The notes: a model not told the origin generated them from the sequence alone. Positions 1-8,146 are shown, numbered from the stretch's first letter. The stretch is 10,819 nt of DNA from a bacterium (GCA_003230795.1 QIGM01000081.1:1-10819); one strand, 5' to 3'. Numbers and translations: made by a program.

Positions 1-1621
1 GATTTGTCTCCCAGGCGTAGTCGCTGCTGAGGAGAGTGCCACGGATTCAGCAGCTGAAGTTGAGGCAGCTCCAACGGCTGAGCCTGAAGGAAGCCGATTA
101 CGTGCCATCAATGAATTCATGTTCGCTACTCTCTTCTTTGATATCTCTGGCGGGCGTATTCAGATTGACGAAGTCGATAAGAATGATGAGCCCGTTCTCG
201 ATGCCTCTGGCGTAGCAAAACAGAAAACTATTCCAGTACCCTTCCTCGTCGCTTTTTTATTATTCGGCGGAATATATTTCACCTTCTTTCATCGATGGAT
301 TAACGTGCGGGGATTTGCGCACGCTATCCAAGTCGTGCGCGGAAAATTCGATAATCCGGAGGACCAAGGAGAGATTTCTCACTTCCGCGCACTGACGAGC
401 GCGCTCTCGGCAACAATTGGTCTGGGAAACATCGCCGGTGTCGCAGTTGCGATACAAACCGGAGGACCAGGTGCGGTGTTTTGGATGTTCATTGCCGCTA
501 TTTTCTCAATGGCATCGAAGTTCAACAGCTGCACGCTTTCTCAAGTGTACAGAAAAGTTAACGACGATGGTTCGATTAGTGGCGGCCCGATGTACTACCT
601 CGATATCGGACTAAGCTCCCTGCATAAATCATTAGCCCCTCTCGGCAAGTTCTTAGCAATCGCCTACGCTGTAATGGCAATGGGCGGGGCGCTTGGGGCG
701 GGCAATATGTTTCAGTCCAACCAAGCAACTCAATCAATCGTTGATACATTTGCTCTAGGGGACGGCGCTCGACTGACTGTGGGAATTGTCTTGGCGGTTT
801 TTGTGGGAGCGGTAATTCTCGGCGGCATAAAACGAATCGGAGCAGCGACGGCACGAATTGTACCTGCGATGTGCATCATCTACGTCCTGGCGTCACTTTA
901 CATCATTTTCTCAAATTTATCAGAAGTCCCACATGCTCTGGGATTAATTGTCGGAATGGCTTTCTCTAAGAACGCCTTGTTTGGTGGTTTAGTGGGAGTG
1001 CTCGTAACGGGTGTCACTCGGGCGGCTTTTTCAAATGAAGGTGGTTTGGGAAGTGCCGCGATTGCTCATGCTGCGGCTAAGACTGACGAGCCAGTTCGAG
1101 AAGGACTCGTCGCGATGATTGGCCCAGTGATCGACACAATGATTGTCTGCACGATGACTGCACTCGTGATTGTAATCACAGGTGTGTGGGAGAACGCTGA
1201 GCTCACCGCACAAAGCGCAGGTATGGACTCTACCTTAAAAGGTGTCCTGCTCACTTCTGAAGCATTCGGTTCGGTTATTCCGTGGTTCCCCTACGTACTC
1301 ACTGTCTGCATCACACTTTTTGCTTACTCAAGCATGATTGCATGGTGTTACTACGGGGAGAGAGGCTGGATTTACATTTTTGACCACCTCGGAGGTAGCG
1401 GCGTAAAATCCGTCATTGTATTTCGCCTTATTTTTATAGGGGTAGTAGTTTTTGGCGCGGTGAATCGCCTAAATGACATTCTCGATTTTTCTGACGTAAT
1501 GCTGCTTAGCATGGCCTTACCAAACATCATCGGAAGTATGTTTCTCGCTCCAAAAGTATACGGCATGCTGAAGGACTACATGAAGCGCCTACAAAGCGGA
1601 GAGATGAAACCAACGTCGTAA
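1..1621 (+). CDS. Sodium:alanine/glycine symporter, AGCS family (5' end outside window)
   Basis: An inner-membrane transporter expected to import alanine or glycine with Na+. The reading frame is open to the left edge, from base 2, so the ATG at 119 is probably internal. The 39 extra codons before it begin with ICLPGVVAAEE, which looks like the end of a signal peptide, followed by an Ala/Glu-rich linker. Numbering from the ATG at 119, the AGCS core follows: a first membrane helix near residues 40-58, the family signature SATIGLGNIAGVAVAI, then TGGPGAVFWM, SGGPMYYL and, later, FSNEGGLGSAAIAHAAAKT. About ten hydrophobic segments are visible. Related proteins usually carry a Glu in the SKF-x-ECTL stretch, and here it reads SKFNSCTLSQ, so that Glu is replaced by Ser (comparison from memory). 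It converges on the efflux pump gene with 19 bases between the stop codons. Family assignment is firm; the exact substrate is not. Confidence 0.93.
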   Translation, partial: ICLPGVVAAEESATDSAAEVEAAPTAEPEGSRLRAINEFMFATLFFDISGGRIQIDEVDKNDEPVLDASGVAKQKTIPVPFLVAFLLFGGIYFTFFHRWINVRGFAHAIQVVRGKFDNPEDQGEISHFRALTSALSATIGLGNIAGVAVAIQTGGPGAVFWMFIAAIFSMASKFNSCTLSQVYRKVNDDGSISGGPMYYLDIGLSSLHKSLAPLGKFLAIAYAVMAMGGALGAGNMFQSNQATQSIVDTFALGDGARLTVGIVLAVFVGAVILGGIKRIGAATARIVPAMCIIYVLASLYIIFSNLSEVPHALGLIVGMAFSKNALFGGLVGVLVTGVTRAAFSNEGGLGSAAIAHAAAKTDEPVREGLVAMIGPVIDTMIVCTMTALVIVITGVWENAELTAQSAGMDSTLKGVLLTSEAFGSVIPWFPYVLTVCITLFAYSSMIAWCYYGERGWIYIFDHLGGSGVKSVIVFRLIFIGVVVFGAVNRLNDILDFSDVMLLSMALPNIIGSMFLAPKVYGMLKDYMKRLQSGEMKPTS

Positions 1622-1640
1622 GGACGTATTCGCTCTTTCT

Positions 1641-4600
1641 TTAAAGCGCTTCTTCTTCATTTGTCTCTTTGTGAAAGAGTTTGTACAAAGTCGGCAAAAC
1701 TAAAAGAGTAAGTATGAGACCGGAGGAAACTCCACCAATAACCACAGTTGCAAGAGGACGCTGAACTTCCGCGCCAGTAGAAGTAGCAAGTGCCATCGGT
1801 AACAACCCAAGACCAGCTACTAGTGAAGTCATGAGGACTGGTCGGAAACGAACTAATGCCCCCTCTCTTACTGCTTGGTCAATACTTTTGCCTTCAGCAC
1901 GTAGCTGCTTAATGAAAGACAGCATCACTACACCGTCTAGCACCGCCACACCAGAAAGCGCAATAAAGCCGACCCCAGCTGATATTGAAAAAGGGATTCC
2001 ACGTAGGAGCAAGGCCAGCACCCCCCCGATTAGAGCAAATGGCACACCTGAAAAAACAAGGAGACTGTCTTTTACAGATCCAAATGTTGAAAATAGAATG
2101 ATAAATATTAATAATAGCGAAACGGGAACAACCAGCATTAACCGAGCTTTAGCTTTTTGCAAGTTCTCAAACTGCCCTCCCCATTTGTACCAATAACCAG
2201 CAGGGAGACTCACAGTGTTGTCAATTTCTTTAGCAGCTTCTTCAACAAATGATCCTAGATCTCGTCCACGAACATTGGCTTGTACAACAATACGGCGCTT
2301 CGTGTTTTCTCGACTGACTTGGTTAAGTCCTTCGACTAAATTAATATCAGCCAAGAGGTTGAGTGGAACAAATTTCGGATCATATTCTGAATTATGTTGA
2401 ACTGAACCTGAATATTCTACTTCAGTTTGAGGTAATGGAATGGGGAGCTCCTTAATTACCTCAAGCTTTTCTCTAAGGCTCTCAGGTAAACGTACAACGA
2501 TATCAAAACGCTTATCTCCCTCAAAAAAAAGTCCGGCTTGCTTTCCGCCTACAGCTAGAGAAACAACATCCTGCACATCAGCTACATTGATTCCATAACG
2601 GGCTACCTGTTCTCTGTTTACCTTAATTTGAAGTGTGGAAAGTCCACTGGACTGCTCTGTTTTCACATCACTAGCCCCTTCTATCCCTTTAAGCACACTC
2701 TCAACTTTCTTAGCATTGTCTCGCAGCACAGCTAGATCGTCGCCGAAAATTTTTACAGCTACATCACTACGAACCCCTGAAATAAGCTCATTAAAGCGAA
2801 GTTCTATAGGTTGTGAGAACTCAAATAGGTTACCAGGAAATGCACTCACTGTTTCTTCTATTTCGCTAATTAATGTTAGCTTAGATTTTTTTGGGTCAGG
2901 CCATTCACTTCTGGGTTTGACCATCAAATAACCGTCAGCAATCCCTGGTGGCATAGGGTCAGTAGCTACTTCCGCTGTCCCGATACGAGCAAAAACAGTC
3001 TGAATCTCTTCATGAGTCAAAATGGCCTTCTCAAGCTCTTTTTGCATTTTTACTGACTGCGAGACAGAGGTAGCTGGAATTCTCAAACTTTGAACAGCGA
3101 GATCTTGTTCATCAAGAGATGGTACAAACTCACTTCCAAGGTTTAAAGCAAGTAGTCCAGTCAACAGCAGTAATGCCGCGGCTCCACCAACAACCGTCTT
3201 TTGATACACAAGCGCTTTATCTAAAGCTTTCCCGTAGAGAGACTTGCCAAAACTGATAACCTTTCCTTCTTCCTCCTTAACCTCTCCCGTTAAAAACAGG
3301 GCAATTAAAGCTGGGATGAGCGTAAAAGAGATAATCAGAGAACCTAGTAAAGCAAGTAGAACTACCTGCGACATTGGCACAAACATCTTCCCTTCAATTC
3401 CTGTAAGAGTAAGGATCGGCAGGTATACAATCATAATGATAAGAACGCCTGATAGAACAGGTTTTGCTACTTCGCTTGCAGATTCGTAAGCTAGTTTAAG
3501 TCTTTCCTTTTTGTATAGAGTTCTCCCTAGCTTGCGTTGCATCTCAGCAAAACGACGAATGATATTTTCGGCCATCACTACTGAGCCATCAACAATAATT
3601 CCAAAATCAATTGCTCCAAGGCTCATCAAGTTACCGCCAATTTTACTTTCAACCATTCCTGTAACTGCAAAAAGCATCGATAATGGTATAGATACAGCGA
3701 CAAAAAGAGCCACACGAATGTTTCCCAAGATTAAAAAGAGGATAGCTATGACGAGGAGTGCGCCCTCTATCAGATTCGTCTTTACCGTATCGATAGTTGC
3801 ATTTACGAGGTTAGTTCGATCATAGATCGGAGTAGCGGTGACTCCTTCAGGTAAACTTTTGTTAGCCTGTTTTAGTGCTTCAGCTAGTTGAAGTGCAACA
3901 GTTCTACTATTTTCACCGATAAGCATCATAGCGGTTCCAATAACAGCCTCTTCGCCGTCTAGTGTAGCTGCCCCTGTTCTTAATTCATTTCCTGAGTGAA
4001 CATCGGCAATGTCTCGAATATATATTGGTGTCCCGTCTATGGTACGAACTGGTATTTCCCTAATCGTATCTAGCTCTGTTACCAATCCACTTGCTTGAAT
4101 TATGTACTGCTCGCCTCGGTGTTCTATATAACCACCGCCAGCAAATGAATTGTTTCTTTCAATCGCTTCTAAAACATCACGAAAAGTCATCTGGTATGAG
4201 ATAAGCTTCTCTGGATAAGGTTCAATATGAATTTGCTTTTTAAACCCACCAATAGAGTTTACTTCCGTTACCCCTTTGACTGTTAAAAGAAGTGGTTTAA
4301 CTATCCAATCTTGGATAGTGCGTAGATCTGTTAGCTTATATGGAGAACCATCTTCTTTTTTTGCATCTGGATCAGCATTGACTGACCACATGAAAATCTC
4401 CCCCAATCCTGAACTAATGGGGCCAAGGCTCGGATCACCAAACTCAGGGGGGATGGCTTCTCTTGCTTGCCCAAGCCGTTCACTTACTAACTGTCTTGCC
4501 CAATAAATGTCAGTGCCGTCCTCAAAAACAACTGTAACTTGTGAAAAACCAAATCGAGATAGAGAACGAATTTCTTCGAGTTTAGGCAGACCGCTCATTG

Positions 4601-4814
4601 CGGTTTCGATAGGAAATGTAACCTGCTTCTCTACTTGGAGGGCAGAAAGCCCTTCAGAGTTCGTGTTAATTTGCACCTGAACATTGGTTATATCAGGGAC
4701 CGCATCAATGGGGAGGCGTTGAAAATTATAGATTCCTAGTGCGCCAATAAACACAAAGGCAAATACAACTAAAAAACGATTTTGAACTGAAAAGTGTATA
4801 AGTTTATTCATCAT
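1641..4814 (-). CDS. czcA: CzcA-type heavy-metal efflux RND pump
   Basis: The inner-membrane, proton-driven pump of a CBA tripartite exporter. At 1057 aa it is full length for the heavy-metal RND (HME) family. The N-terminal helix (about residues 13-30) is followed by LPIDAVPDITNVQVQI, a family hallmark, then a periplasmic domain, a first helix bundle (about 350-520), a second periplasmic domain and a C-terminal bundle containing GAEVQRPLATVVIGG. In the fourth helix DFGIIVDGSVVMAEN supplies D403, D409 and E416, spaced exactly like the proton-relay residues D402/D408/E415 of Cupriavidus CzcA. This favours Zn/Co/Cd over the monovalent CusA type. There are two adjacent ATG codons, at 4814 and 4811; the first is used here. 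The ribosome site is weak (AAAGAG). The gene starts 14 bases after the stop of the fusion-protein gene, consistent with translational coupling. Metal specificity is inference. Confidence 0.95.
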   Translation of the reverse strand: MMNKLIHFSVQNRFLVVFAFVFIGALGIYNFQRLPIDAVPDITNVQVQINTNSEGLSALQVEKQVTFPIETAMSGLPKLEEIRSLSRFGFSQVTVVFEDGTDIYWARQLVSERLGQAREAIPPEFGDPSLGPISSGLGEIFMWSVNADPDAKKEDGSPYKLTDLRTIQDWIVKPLLLTVKGVTEVNSIGGFKKQIHIEPYPEKLISYQMTFRDVLEAIERNNSFAGGGYIEHRGEQYIIQASGLVTELDTIREIPVRTIDGTPIYIRDIADVHSGNELRTGAATLDGEEAVIGTAMMLIGENSRTVALQLAEALKQANKSLPEGVTATPIYDRTNLVNATIDTVKTNLIEGALLVIAILFLILGNIRVALFVAVSIPLSMLFAVTGMVESKIGGNLMSLGAIDFGIIVDGSVVMAENIIRRFAEMQRKLGRTLYKKERLKLAYESASEVAKPVLSGVLIIMIVYLPILTLTGIEGKMFVPMSQVVLLALLGSLIISFTLIPALIALFLTGEVKEEEGKVISFGKSLYGKALDKALVYQKTVVGGAAALLLLTGLLALNLGSEFVPSLDEQDLAVQSLRIPATSVSQSVKMQKELEKAILTHEEIQTVFARIGTAEVATDPMPPGIADGYLMVKPRSEWPDPKKSKLTLISEIEETVSAFPGNLFEFSQPIELRFNELISGVRSDVAVKIFGDDLAVLRDNAKKVESVLKGIEGASDVKTEQSSGLSTLQIKVNREQVARYGINVADVQDVVSLAVGGKQAGLFFEGDKRFDIVVRLPESLREKLEVIKELPIPLPQTEVEYSGSVQHNSEYDPKFVPLNLLADINLVEGLNQVSRENTKRRIVVQANVRGRDLGSFVEEAAKEIDNTVSLPAGYWYKWGGQFENLQKAKARLMLVVPVSLLLIFIILFSTFGSVKDSLLVFSGVPFALIGGVLALLLRGIPFSISAGVGFIALSGVAVLDGVVMLSFIKQLRAEGKSIDQAVREGALVRFRPVLMTSLVAGLGLLPMALATSTGAEVQRPLATVVIGGVSSGLILTLLVLPTLYKLFHKETNEEEAL

Positions 4815-4828
4815 GTGCTTATAGCTCT

Positions 4829-5890
4829 TTAGTGACTGTGTTCGGCCGAACCTTTTCCAAGCTCTGCTTTTAAGATAAAGGTTTCACCGCTTGCAACCGA
4901 TTCGCCAAGCTTAAGACCTGACAGAACCTCAACTAGTACTCCGTTATCTTTCCCGATCTTAATGTCTCTTTGTTCAAATCCTTGTTCTCCATCCGGCGCG
5001 GTAGCTTTCACGAATGCTACATATTCGTTGCTCACAAAAACAGCCGATTCAGATGGAATCAGCAATTTTGAGTTAGCAGAGGTCAAGCTGATGCTTACAT
5101 TCACAAACATTCCCGGAAGCCATTTACCTTTGGTATTTTCAAGCACTATTCGAGCTAGTGCTGTGCGTGTGGTTTTGCTCAGTGTTGGCCGAATGTAGGT
5201 GATAGCTCCTTGTTGGGCAGTACTAGTAGTTTTTGAATGAATAAGAGCAACTTGCCCTTTCTTAACTGAGCGTAGGTCATTCATGTGAACGGCAGCGTTT
5301 ATCCAAACAGTATCAAAATTAGCAATCGTGAAGAGAATTTTGTCATTGGTTACAAACTCTCCAAGAGAGGCATCCTTATCAATAACAACACCAGAGGTTT
5401 CAGACCTGATTTCATAGACAGACAAACTTTCGTTGCTTTGGACTGTAGCCAAAAGGCTGCCTTTTTTAACCTTCTCCCCAACATGTTTGGCAACTTTCTT
5501 TAGCGTACCTTCAAAGCGAGGGGCTACGTGCACAAGTGAGTCTCCATTAATAGCAACCTCCCCTGGAAGAATAAGGCTTGTTTCTAGGTTGCCTTTGATG
5601 ACTTTAGAAATACTTATTCCAGCTCTTTCAGCTTTTTCCTTTGATATTTCAATAAAACCTTCCTCGTGCTCATCTCCATGATCATCATGTTCACCTTTAT
5701 GACCCTCATGGTCGTCGTGACCTTGATGACCTCCAGTTGATTTTTCACCATGAGCAGAACCTTCATGCCCGTGGTCGTCATGACCATTGTCTTCAGCAAA
5801 ACAAACACTTGAGTTGAGAGAATACATTCCTATAGACAATGTAAGCGAAAGAAGTACGGTGAATTTTAAAAATTTGCTGTATCTCTTCAT
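4829..5890 (-). CDS. czcB: CzcB-type periplasmic membrane fusion protein, His-rich
   Basis: The periplasmic adaptor that links the RND pump to the outer membrane channel. The start was placed at the ATG at 5890 (353 aa) rather than at an upstream start at 5959. It then begins MKRYSKFLKFTVLLSLTLSI, a clear signal peptide ending near A32, has AGGAAAA five bases upstream, and does not overlap the preceding gene. Residues 37-75 hold eleven His among Asp, Glu and Gly, a probable metal-binding extension, and the C-terminus again ends AEHSH. After this come the usual adaptor parts: the lipoyl-like half motif VHVAPRFEGTLKKV, the GEKVKKGSLLATV hairpin entrance, a second half (SETSGVVIDKDASLGEFV), a beta-barrel, and a C-terminal membrane-proximal domain ending in GLKLGESVASGE. 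It sits 28 bases after the outer-membrane gene and 14 before the pump gene. The His-rich extension fits a Zn/Co/Cd system. Confidence 0.9.
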   Translation of the reverse strand: MKRYSKFLKFTVLLSLTLSIGMYSLNSSVCFAEDNGHDDHGHEGSAHGEKSTGGHQGHDDHEGHKGEHDDHGDEHEEGFIEISKEKAERAGISISKVIKGNLETSLILPGEVAINGDSLVHVAPRFEGTLKKVAKHVGEKVKKGSLLATVQSNESLSVYEIRSETSGVVIDKDASLGEFVTNDKILFTIANFDTVWINAAVHMNDLRSVKKGQVALIHSKTTSTAQQGAITYIRPTLSKTTRTALARIVLENTKGKWLPGMFVNVSISLTSANSKLLIPSESAVFVSNEYVAFVKATAPDGEQGFEQRDIKIGKDNGVLVEVLSGLKLGESVASGETFILKAELGKGSAEHSH

Positions 5891-5895
5891 AGTGA

Positions 5896-5902
5896 TTTTC
5901 CT
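5896..5902 (-). promoter_or_regulatory. Ribosome binding site that sets the CzcB start
   Basis: On the minus strand AGGAAAA lies five bases before the ATG at 5890. Its position, together with the signal peptide beginning exactly there, decides this start over the upstream alternative at 5959, which would overlap the end of the outer-membrane gene and bury the signal peptide behind 23 extra residues. Confidence 0.6.
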
Positions 5903-5918
5903 AGATAAAAATTGCTCA

Positions 5919-7304
5919 TTAATTTTTAAGTACTGTGCCCATGATTTTCTGCAACTCAACTTGGGCCTCTATCGCTAGCATTAACACTTCGTAAGCTCGT
6001 TCTTGCGATTGGATAAAGACTTTTTGTGAGTCAAGAAGATCTAAATAATTTACTCGACCCACCTTGTAAGCTTTCGTTGCTTGCCGTAAGGATTTTTTTG
6101 AGTCAGGAATAATAGAAGATTCGAGGGTGCGGCTTTCGTTCAGCAGGGTTGTGAGTCTTTCCTGGAGAGTCACTAGTCGTGCTTTTAGCTGAGTTTGAAA
6201 GTCTGAAAATTCTTGCCTAGCCGATCGTTTTTGGCTAGCAGCACTTGCTATTGAGCCTTGGTTTCTATTGAAGATGGAAAGCGGAACAGATACAGCACCA
6301 ACAAATGTATTGTCCCCTGCTTCTTCTAGTCTTCGGTACCCAGCACTTAGTGTGAGGTCCGGTATAGAAAGGGTTTTTTCACGCTGATAGTTCTTTGCCG
6401 CAATAGCTATGCTTGCTTTAGAAAACTCGAAAAAGGGGCTTTCTTCGATATTAAAGGGCTTAATTTCGCTCGGGGAGTTAGGTATCGAAAGAGTTCCTGA
6501 CAGGGTGCCAATTGCAGAGCCATCTCCTCCCCATAGCGCTGCAAGCATGCGTTTTGCACCCTCTAGCTCTTGTTTGACTCGTGCATATCTTAAACGCGAG
6601 GATTTGAGGTTGATTAGCGCTTTTGTAAGCTCAACTTCGAGGATTCCCCCGTAAGTGAGTTTACTTTTGACAGTAGAGACGACATCATTGTTAAGCGCGA
6701 TCTCTTTCTCAGCAAGTTCTAAGCGCGATTGAGTAAAAATGACCCGCTTGTAGGCTACTTTGGTTTCGGCAATTATTTCAGAGATTTCGATTCTGGCCTG
6801 AATACCGAATGCTTCAGCCTCAGCTTGAGCAAGACCACGTCTAGCCGAGCGCTTTCCACCTGTTTCTATAAGTTGGGAGACAGCCGCCGTAAATTCAGCA
6901 GAGTCTGTTCCGTCGAAACTTCCTCCGACGTTTTCAGCTTCGATATCGATCTCTGGATTTGGGATAAGGTTTGCTTGTTGAACAAGGGATTTAAATGAGC
7001 TGTCTCTAGATGAAAAACTCTTAATTTTCTGGTTTCTTTCGAGAACCCATGCCAGGACTTGTGAAAGAGTGGAGACCTTGGAGTTTCTTTGAGCGACCTT
7101 GGATTGCGCTGATGGCGGATCTGCTGGCTTCGGGGTCGAAACACTCTGACTTGGTACACCCTTCAAATCATCGACAATATCCTTTCCGCTTGTGTTTTCT
7201 TGGGTTGGCGGATGATTGTAGGGAGTTACATCTAGCAAGTTGGAACACCCCGTAACAACTACGAGAACAAAAGATTTCACGCAAAAAGAGCATATTCGGT
7301 ACAT
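5919..7304 (-). CDS. czcC: CzcC/TolC-family outer membrane factor lipoprotein
   Basis: The outer membrane channel of the efflux complex, 461 aa. The N-terminus has a short hydrophobic stretch ending LVVVTGCS, a lipobox with the acylated Cys at residue 20, as in OprM/CusC-type channels. A Pro/Ser-rich linker (about residues 25-75) is followed by two outer-membrane-efflux repeats rich in heptad-like helices. Typical signatures are PNPEIDIEAENVGG near the start of the first repeat, ISQLIETGGKRSAR-like sequence after it (here VSQLIETGGKRSAR), and KAYKVGRVNYLDLLDSQKVF in the second repeat. The gene precedes czcB by 28 bases. The upstream gap to the small secreted-protein gene is 100 bases. That gap contains an AT-rich stretch on the minus strand (TATTATATT, about 7352-7360) that could be an internal -10, but no good -35 is visible. 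The czcC name is by operon position and family; substrate cannot be read from this protein. Confidence 0.88.
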   Translation of the reverse strand: MYRICSFCVKSFVLVVVTGCSNLLDVTPYNHPPTQENTSGKDIVDDLKGVPSQSVSTPKPADPPSAQSKVAQRNSKVSTLSQVLAWVLERNQKIKSFSSRDSSFKSLVQQANLIPNPEIDIEAENVGGSFDGTDSAEFTAAVSQLIETGGKRSARRGLAQAEAEAFGIQARIEISEIIAETKVAYKRVIFTQSRLELAEKEIALNNDVVSTVKSKLTYGGILEVELTKALINLKSSRLRYARVKQELEGAKRMLAALWGGDGSAIGTLSGTLSIPNSPSEIKPFNIEESPFFEFSKASIAIAAKNYQREKTLSIPDLTLSAGYRRLEEAGDNTFVGAVSVPLSIFNRNQGSIASAASQKRSARQEFSDFQTQLKARLVTLQERLTTLLNESRTLESSIIPDSKKSLRQATKAYKVGRVNYLDLLDSQKVFIQSQERAYEVLMLAIEAQVELQKIMGTVLKN

Positions 7305-7404
7305 TTTTCTAAAATCCCCAAAATGAATTGAACAACCAAAGTTCGCTGCCCAATATAATAACGTGGGAGCATCGGTGGTAAAAAGAGGCTGGAAGGGGGG
7401 AGGG

Positions 7405-7926
7405 TCAGATTAGAAGAATGATGGTTTGCTGAAAAAGAAGGTCAGTGACTGAAATGTCGGGTTTACAAAGAAAGGAGGCATTTCTTACACTTGCAGGTTC
7501 CCTGAAGTGGGGATTGAAGTGGGGCCCGAAGTGGGAATTGAGCCCAGGAAATATAGGACCAGTTTTCGGAAGTAATTGGGAGAAAGTATCGAGGCTTACG
7601 TTTCGCTTTTTAAGTATCAGCGCCTCTTTCTCTAGAGAGGTGTCTATGCAGGGTCCGCACTGTTCAAGAACCTGTTCCAGAACCTGGCGTTCAACAGTAT
7701 GCTCATATTCGGCAGACGAAAGACCCGCAGACGAAAGACCTGAGGAATAGCCTTTTTGGGTAACTAGAGGCTGGCATTTCCCAGCGTAAACCAATTCTAG
7801 GGTTACGTGCCCGTCTTCGCCGTGGCACAGCCCGACGCCAAATGTGCTAAGCGGAACGGTAAGCAGGTACGCAGCAAGGCCGAGCCAGATAGTCAAATAG
7901 CGAAGTGGTTTACGAATGCTTATCAA
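7405..7926 (-). CDS. Small secreted Cys/His protein heading the efflux operon, unknown function
   Basis: A 173-aa protein with a signal-peptide-like N-terminus (about residues 1-30) and no recognised enzyme domain. After the signal comes LCHGEDGHVTLE (C34, H35, D38, H40), then C51, a variable central part, and QCGPCIDTSLEKE (C90, C93, D95). C154 lies near a hydrophobic C-terminus ending TIILLI. I recall similar small proteins with a CxGxDGH motif and a CxxCxD motif beside metal-efflux operons, but cannot verify that here. The paired Cys/His/Asp motifs suggest an exported metal-binding accessory to the pump (inference). The start is TTG at 7926, nine bases after GGAGAG; no ATG is available in frame. 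Three in-frame tandem duplications lie in its variable parts. An opposite-strand frame of 101 codons overlaps it but has no signal or motif. Coding status is fairly sure; function is not. Confidence 0.75.
   Translation of the reverse strand: MISIRKPLRYLTIWLGLAAYLLTVPLSTFGVGLCHGEDGHVTLELVYAGKCQPLVTQKGYSSGLSSAGLSSAEYEHTVERQVLEQVLEQCGPCIDTSLEKEALILKKRNVSLDTFSQLLPKTGPIFPGLNSHFGPHFNPHFREPASVRNASFLCKPDISVTDLLFQQTIILLI
7504..7539. repeat. Three tandem 12-base units inside the small secreted-protein gene
   Basis: Units GAAGTGGGGATT, GAAGTGGGGCCC and GAAGTGGGAATT follow each other directly on the plus strand. Read on the coding (minus) strand they encode NSHF, GPHF and NPHF, near residues 130-141, so each copy adds one His. 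The unit keeps the reading frame. Confidence 0.85.
7660..7695. repeat. Three tandem 12-base units encoding V-x-x-Q inside the same gene
   Basis: Units CTGTTCAAGAAC, CTGTTCCAGAAC and the diverged CTGGCGTTCAAC encode, on the minus strand, VERQ, VLEQ, VLEQ, immediately before the CGPC motif. Two copies differ by one base and the third is older or selected. Confidence 0.75.
7711..7740. repeat. Two tandem 15-base units encoding GLSSA inside the same gene
   Basis: Two copies of a 15-base unit differ only in one edge base and encode GLSSA-GLSSA on the minus strand, near residues 63-72. The frame is kept, and near identity suggests a recent duplication. Confidence 0.85.
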
Positions 7927-7935
7927 GCTAACATA

Positions 7936-7941
7936 CTCTCC
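7936..7941 (-). promoter_or_regulatory. Ribosome binding site supporting a TTG start
   Basis: GGAGAG on the minus strand lies nine bases before the TTG at 7926. It is the best Shine-Dalgarno match in front of this frame and is the reason for choosing the TTG. The frame is closed upstream by a TGA, and there is no in-frame ATG or GTG between. Confidence 0.5.
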
Positions 7942-8124
7942 ATTTTCGGGAGTGTCTCATATTCTCCCTCGACTATCCTATTAACGATCGTATCACGCAA
8001 TAGCTTTAGCTACTTCTTGTTGCCAGGTAGCAACCCAGCCCAATGGTTGCCCCTTTGCTCTTCTGCACTAAATTAGAAAGACTAATTCTCTAATGCTTTG
8101 GTGGGAAATTCATACTGTGATGAC

Positions 8125-8133
8125 TGTTATAAT
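8125..8133 (+). promoter_or_regulatory. Extended -10 promoter for the SBF-like gene
   Basis: TGT followed by TATAAT gives a perfect -10 hexamer with the TGn extension. At the expected -35 distance there is only GAAATT-like sequence, which an extended -10 can tolerate. Predicted transcription would start near 8140, about seven bases before the 8147-8177 palindrome and some 90 bases before the coding start at 8229. Confidence 0.5.
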
Positions 8134-8146
8134 GAGGATAGACTTT

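Noticed and set aside
1613..1627. ACGTC-gtaag-GACGT stem over the AGCS stop codon as a terminator
   Set aside because: Only five base pairs and followed by a mixed rather than continuous U-tract; too weak to call.
5614..5808. Minus-strand Met-rich 64-codon frame inside czcB
   Set aside because: It is a frame shadow of the His/Asp-rich codons (CAT-GAT runs read as ATG); it lies wholly within a well-supported gene.
5891..5959. Longer N-terminus for the CzcB protein starting at 5959
   Set aside because: It would overlap the end of the outer-membrane gene and put 23 residues in front of a clear signal peptide that has its own ribosome site.
7445..7750. Plus-strand frame of 101 codons opposite the small secreted protein
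   Set aside because: It has no signal, domain or ribosome site. Its KWG-type repeats are just the antisense reading of the tandem repeats in the minus-strand gene, which has a signal peptide, motifs and operon context.
7807..8076. 89-codon plus-strand frame running into the divergent intergenic region
   Set aside because: Half overlaps the opposite gene, there is no recognisable domain, and no promoter or ribosome site was found for it.
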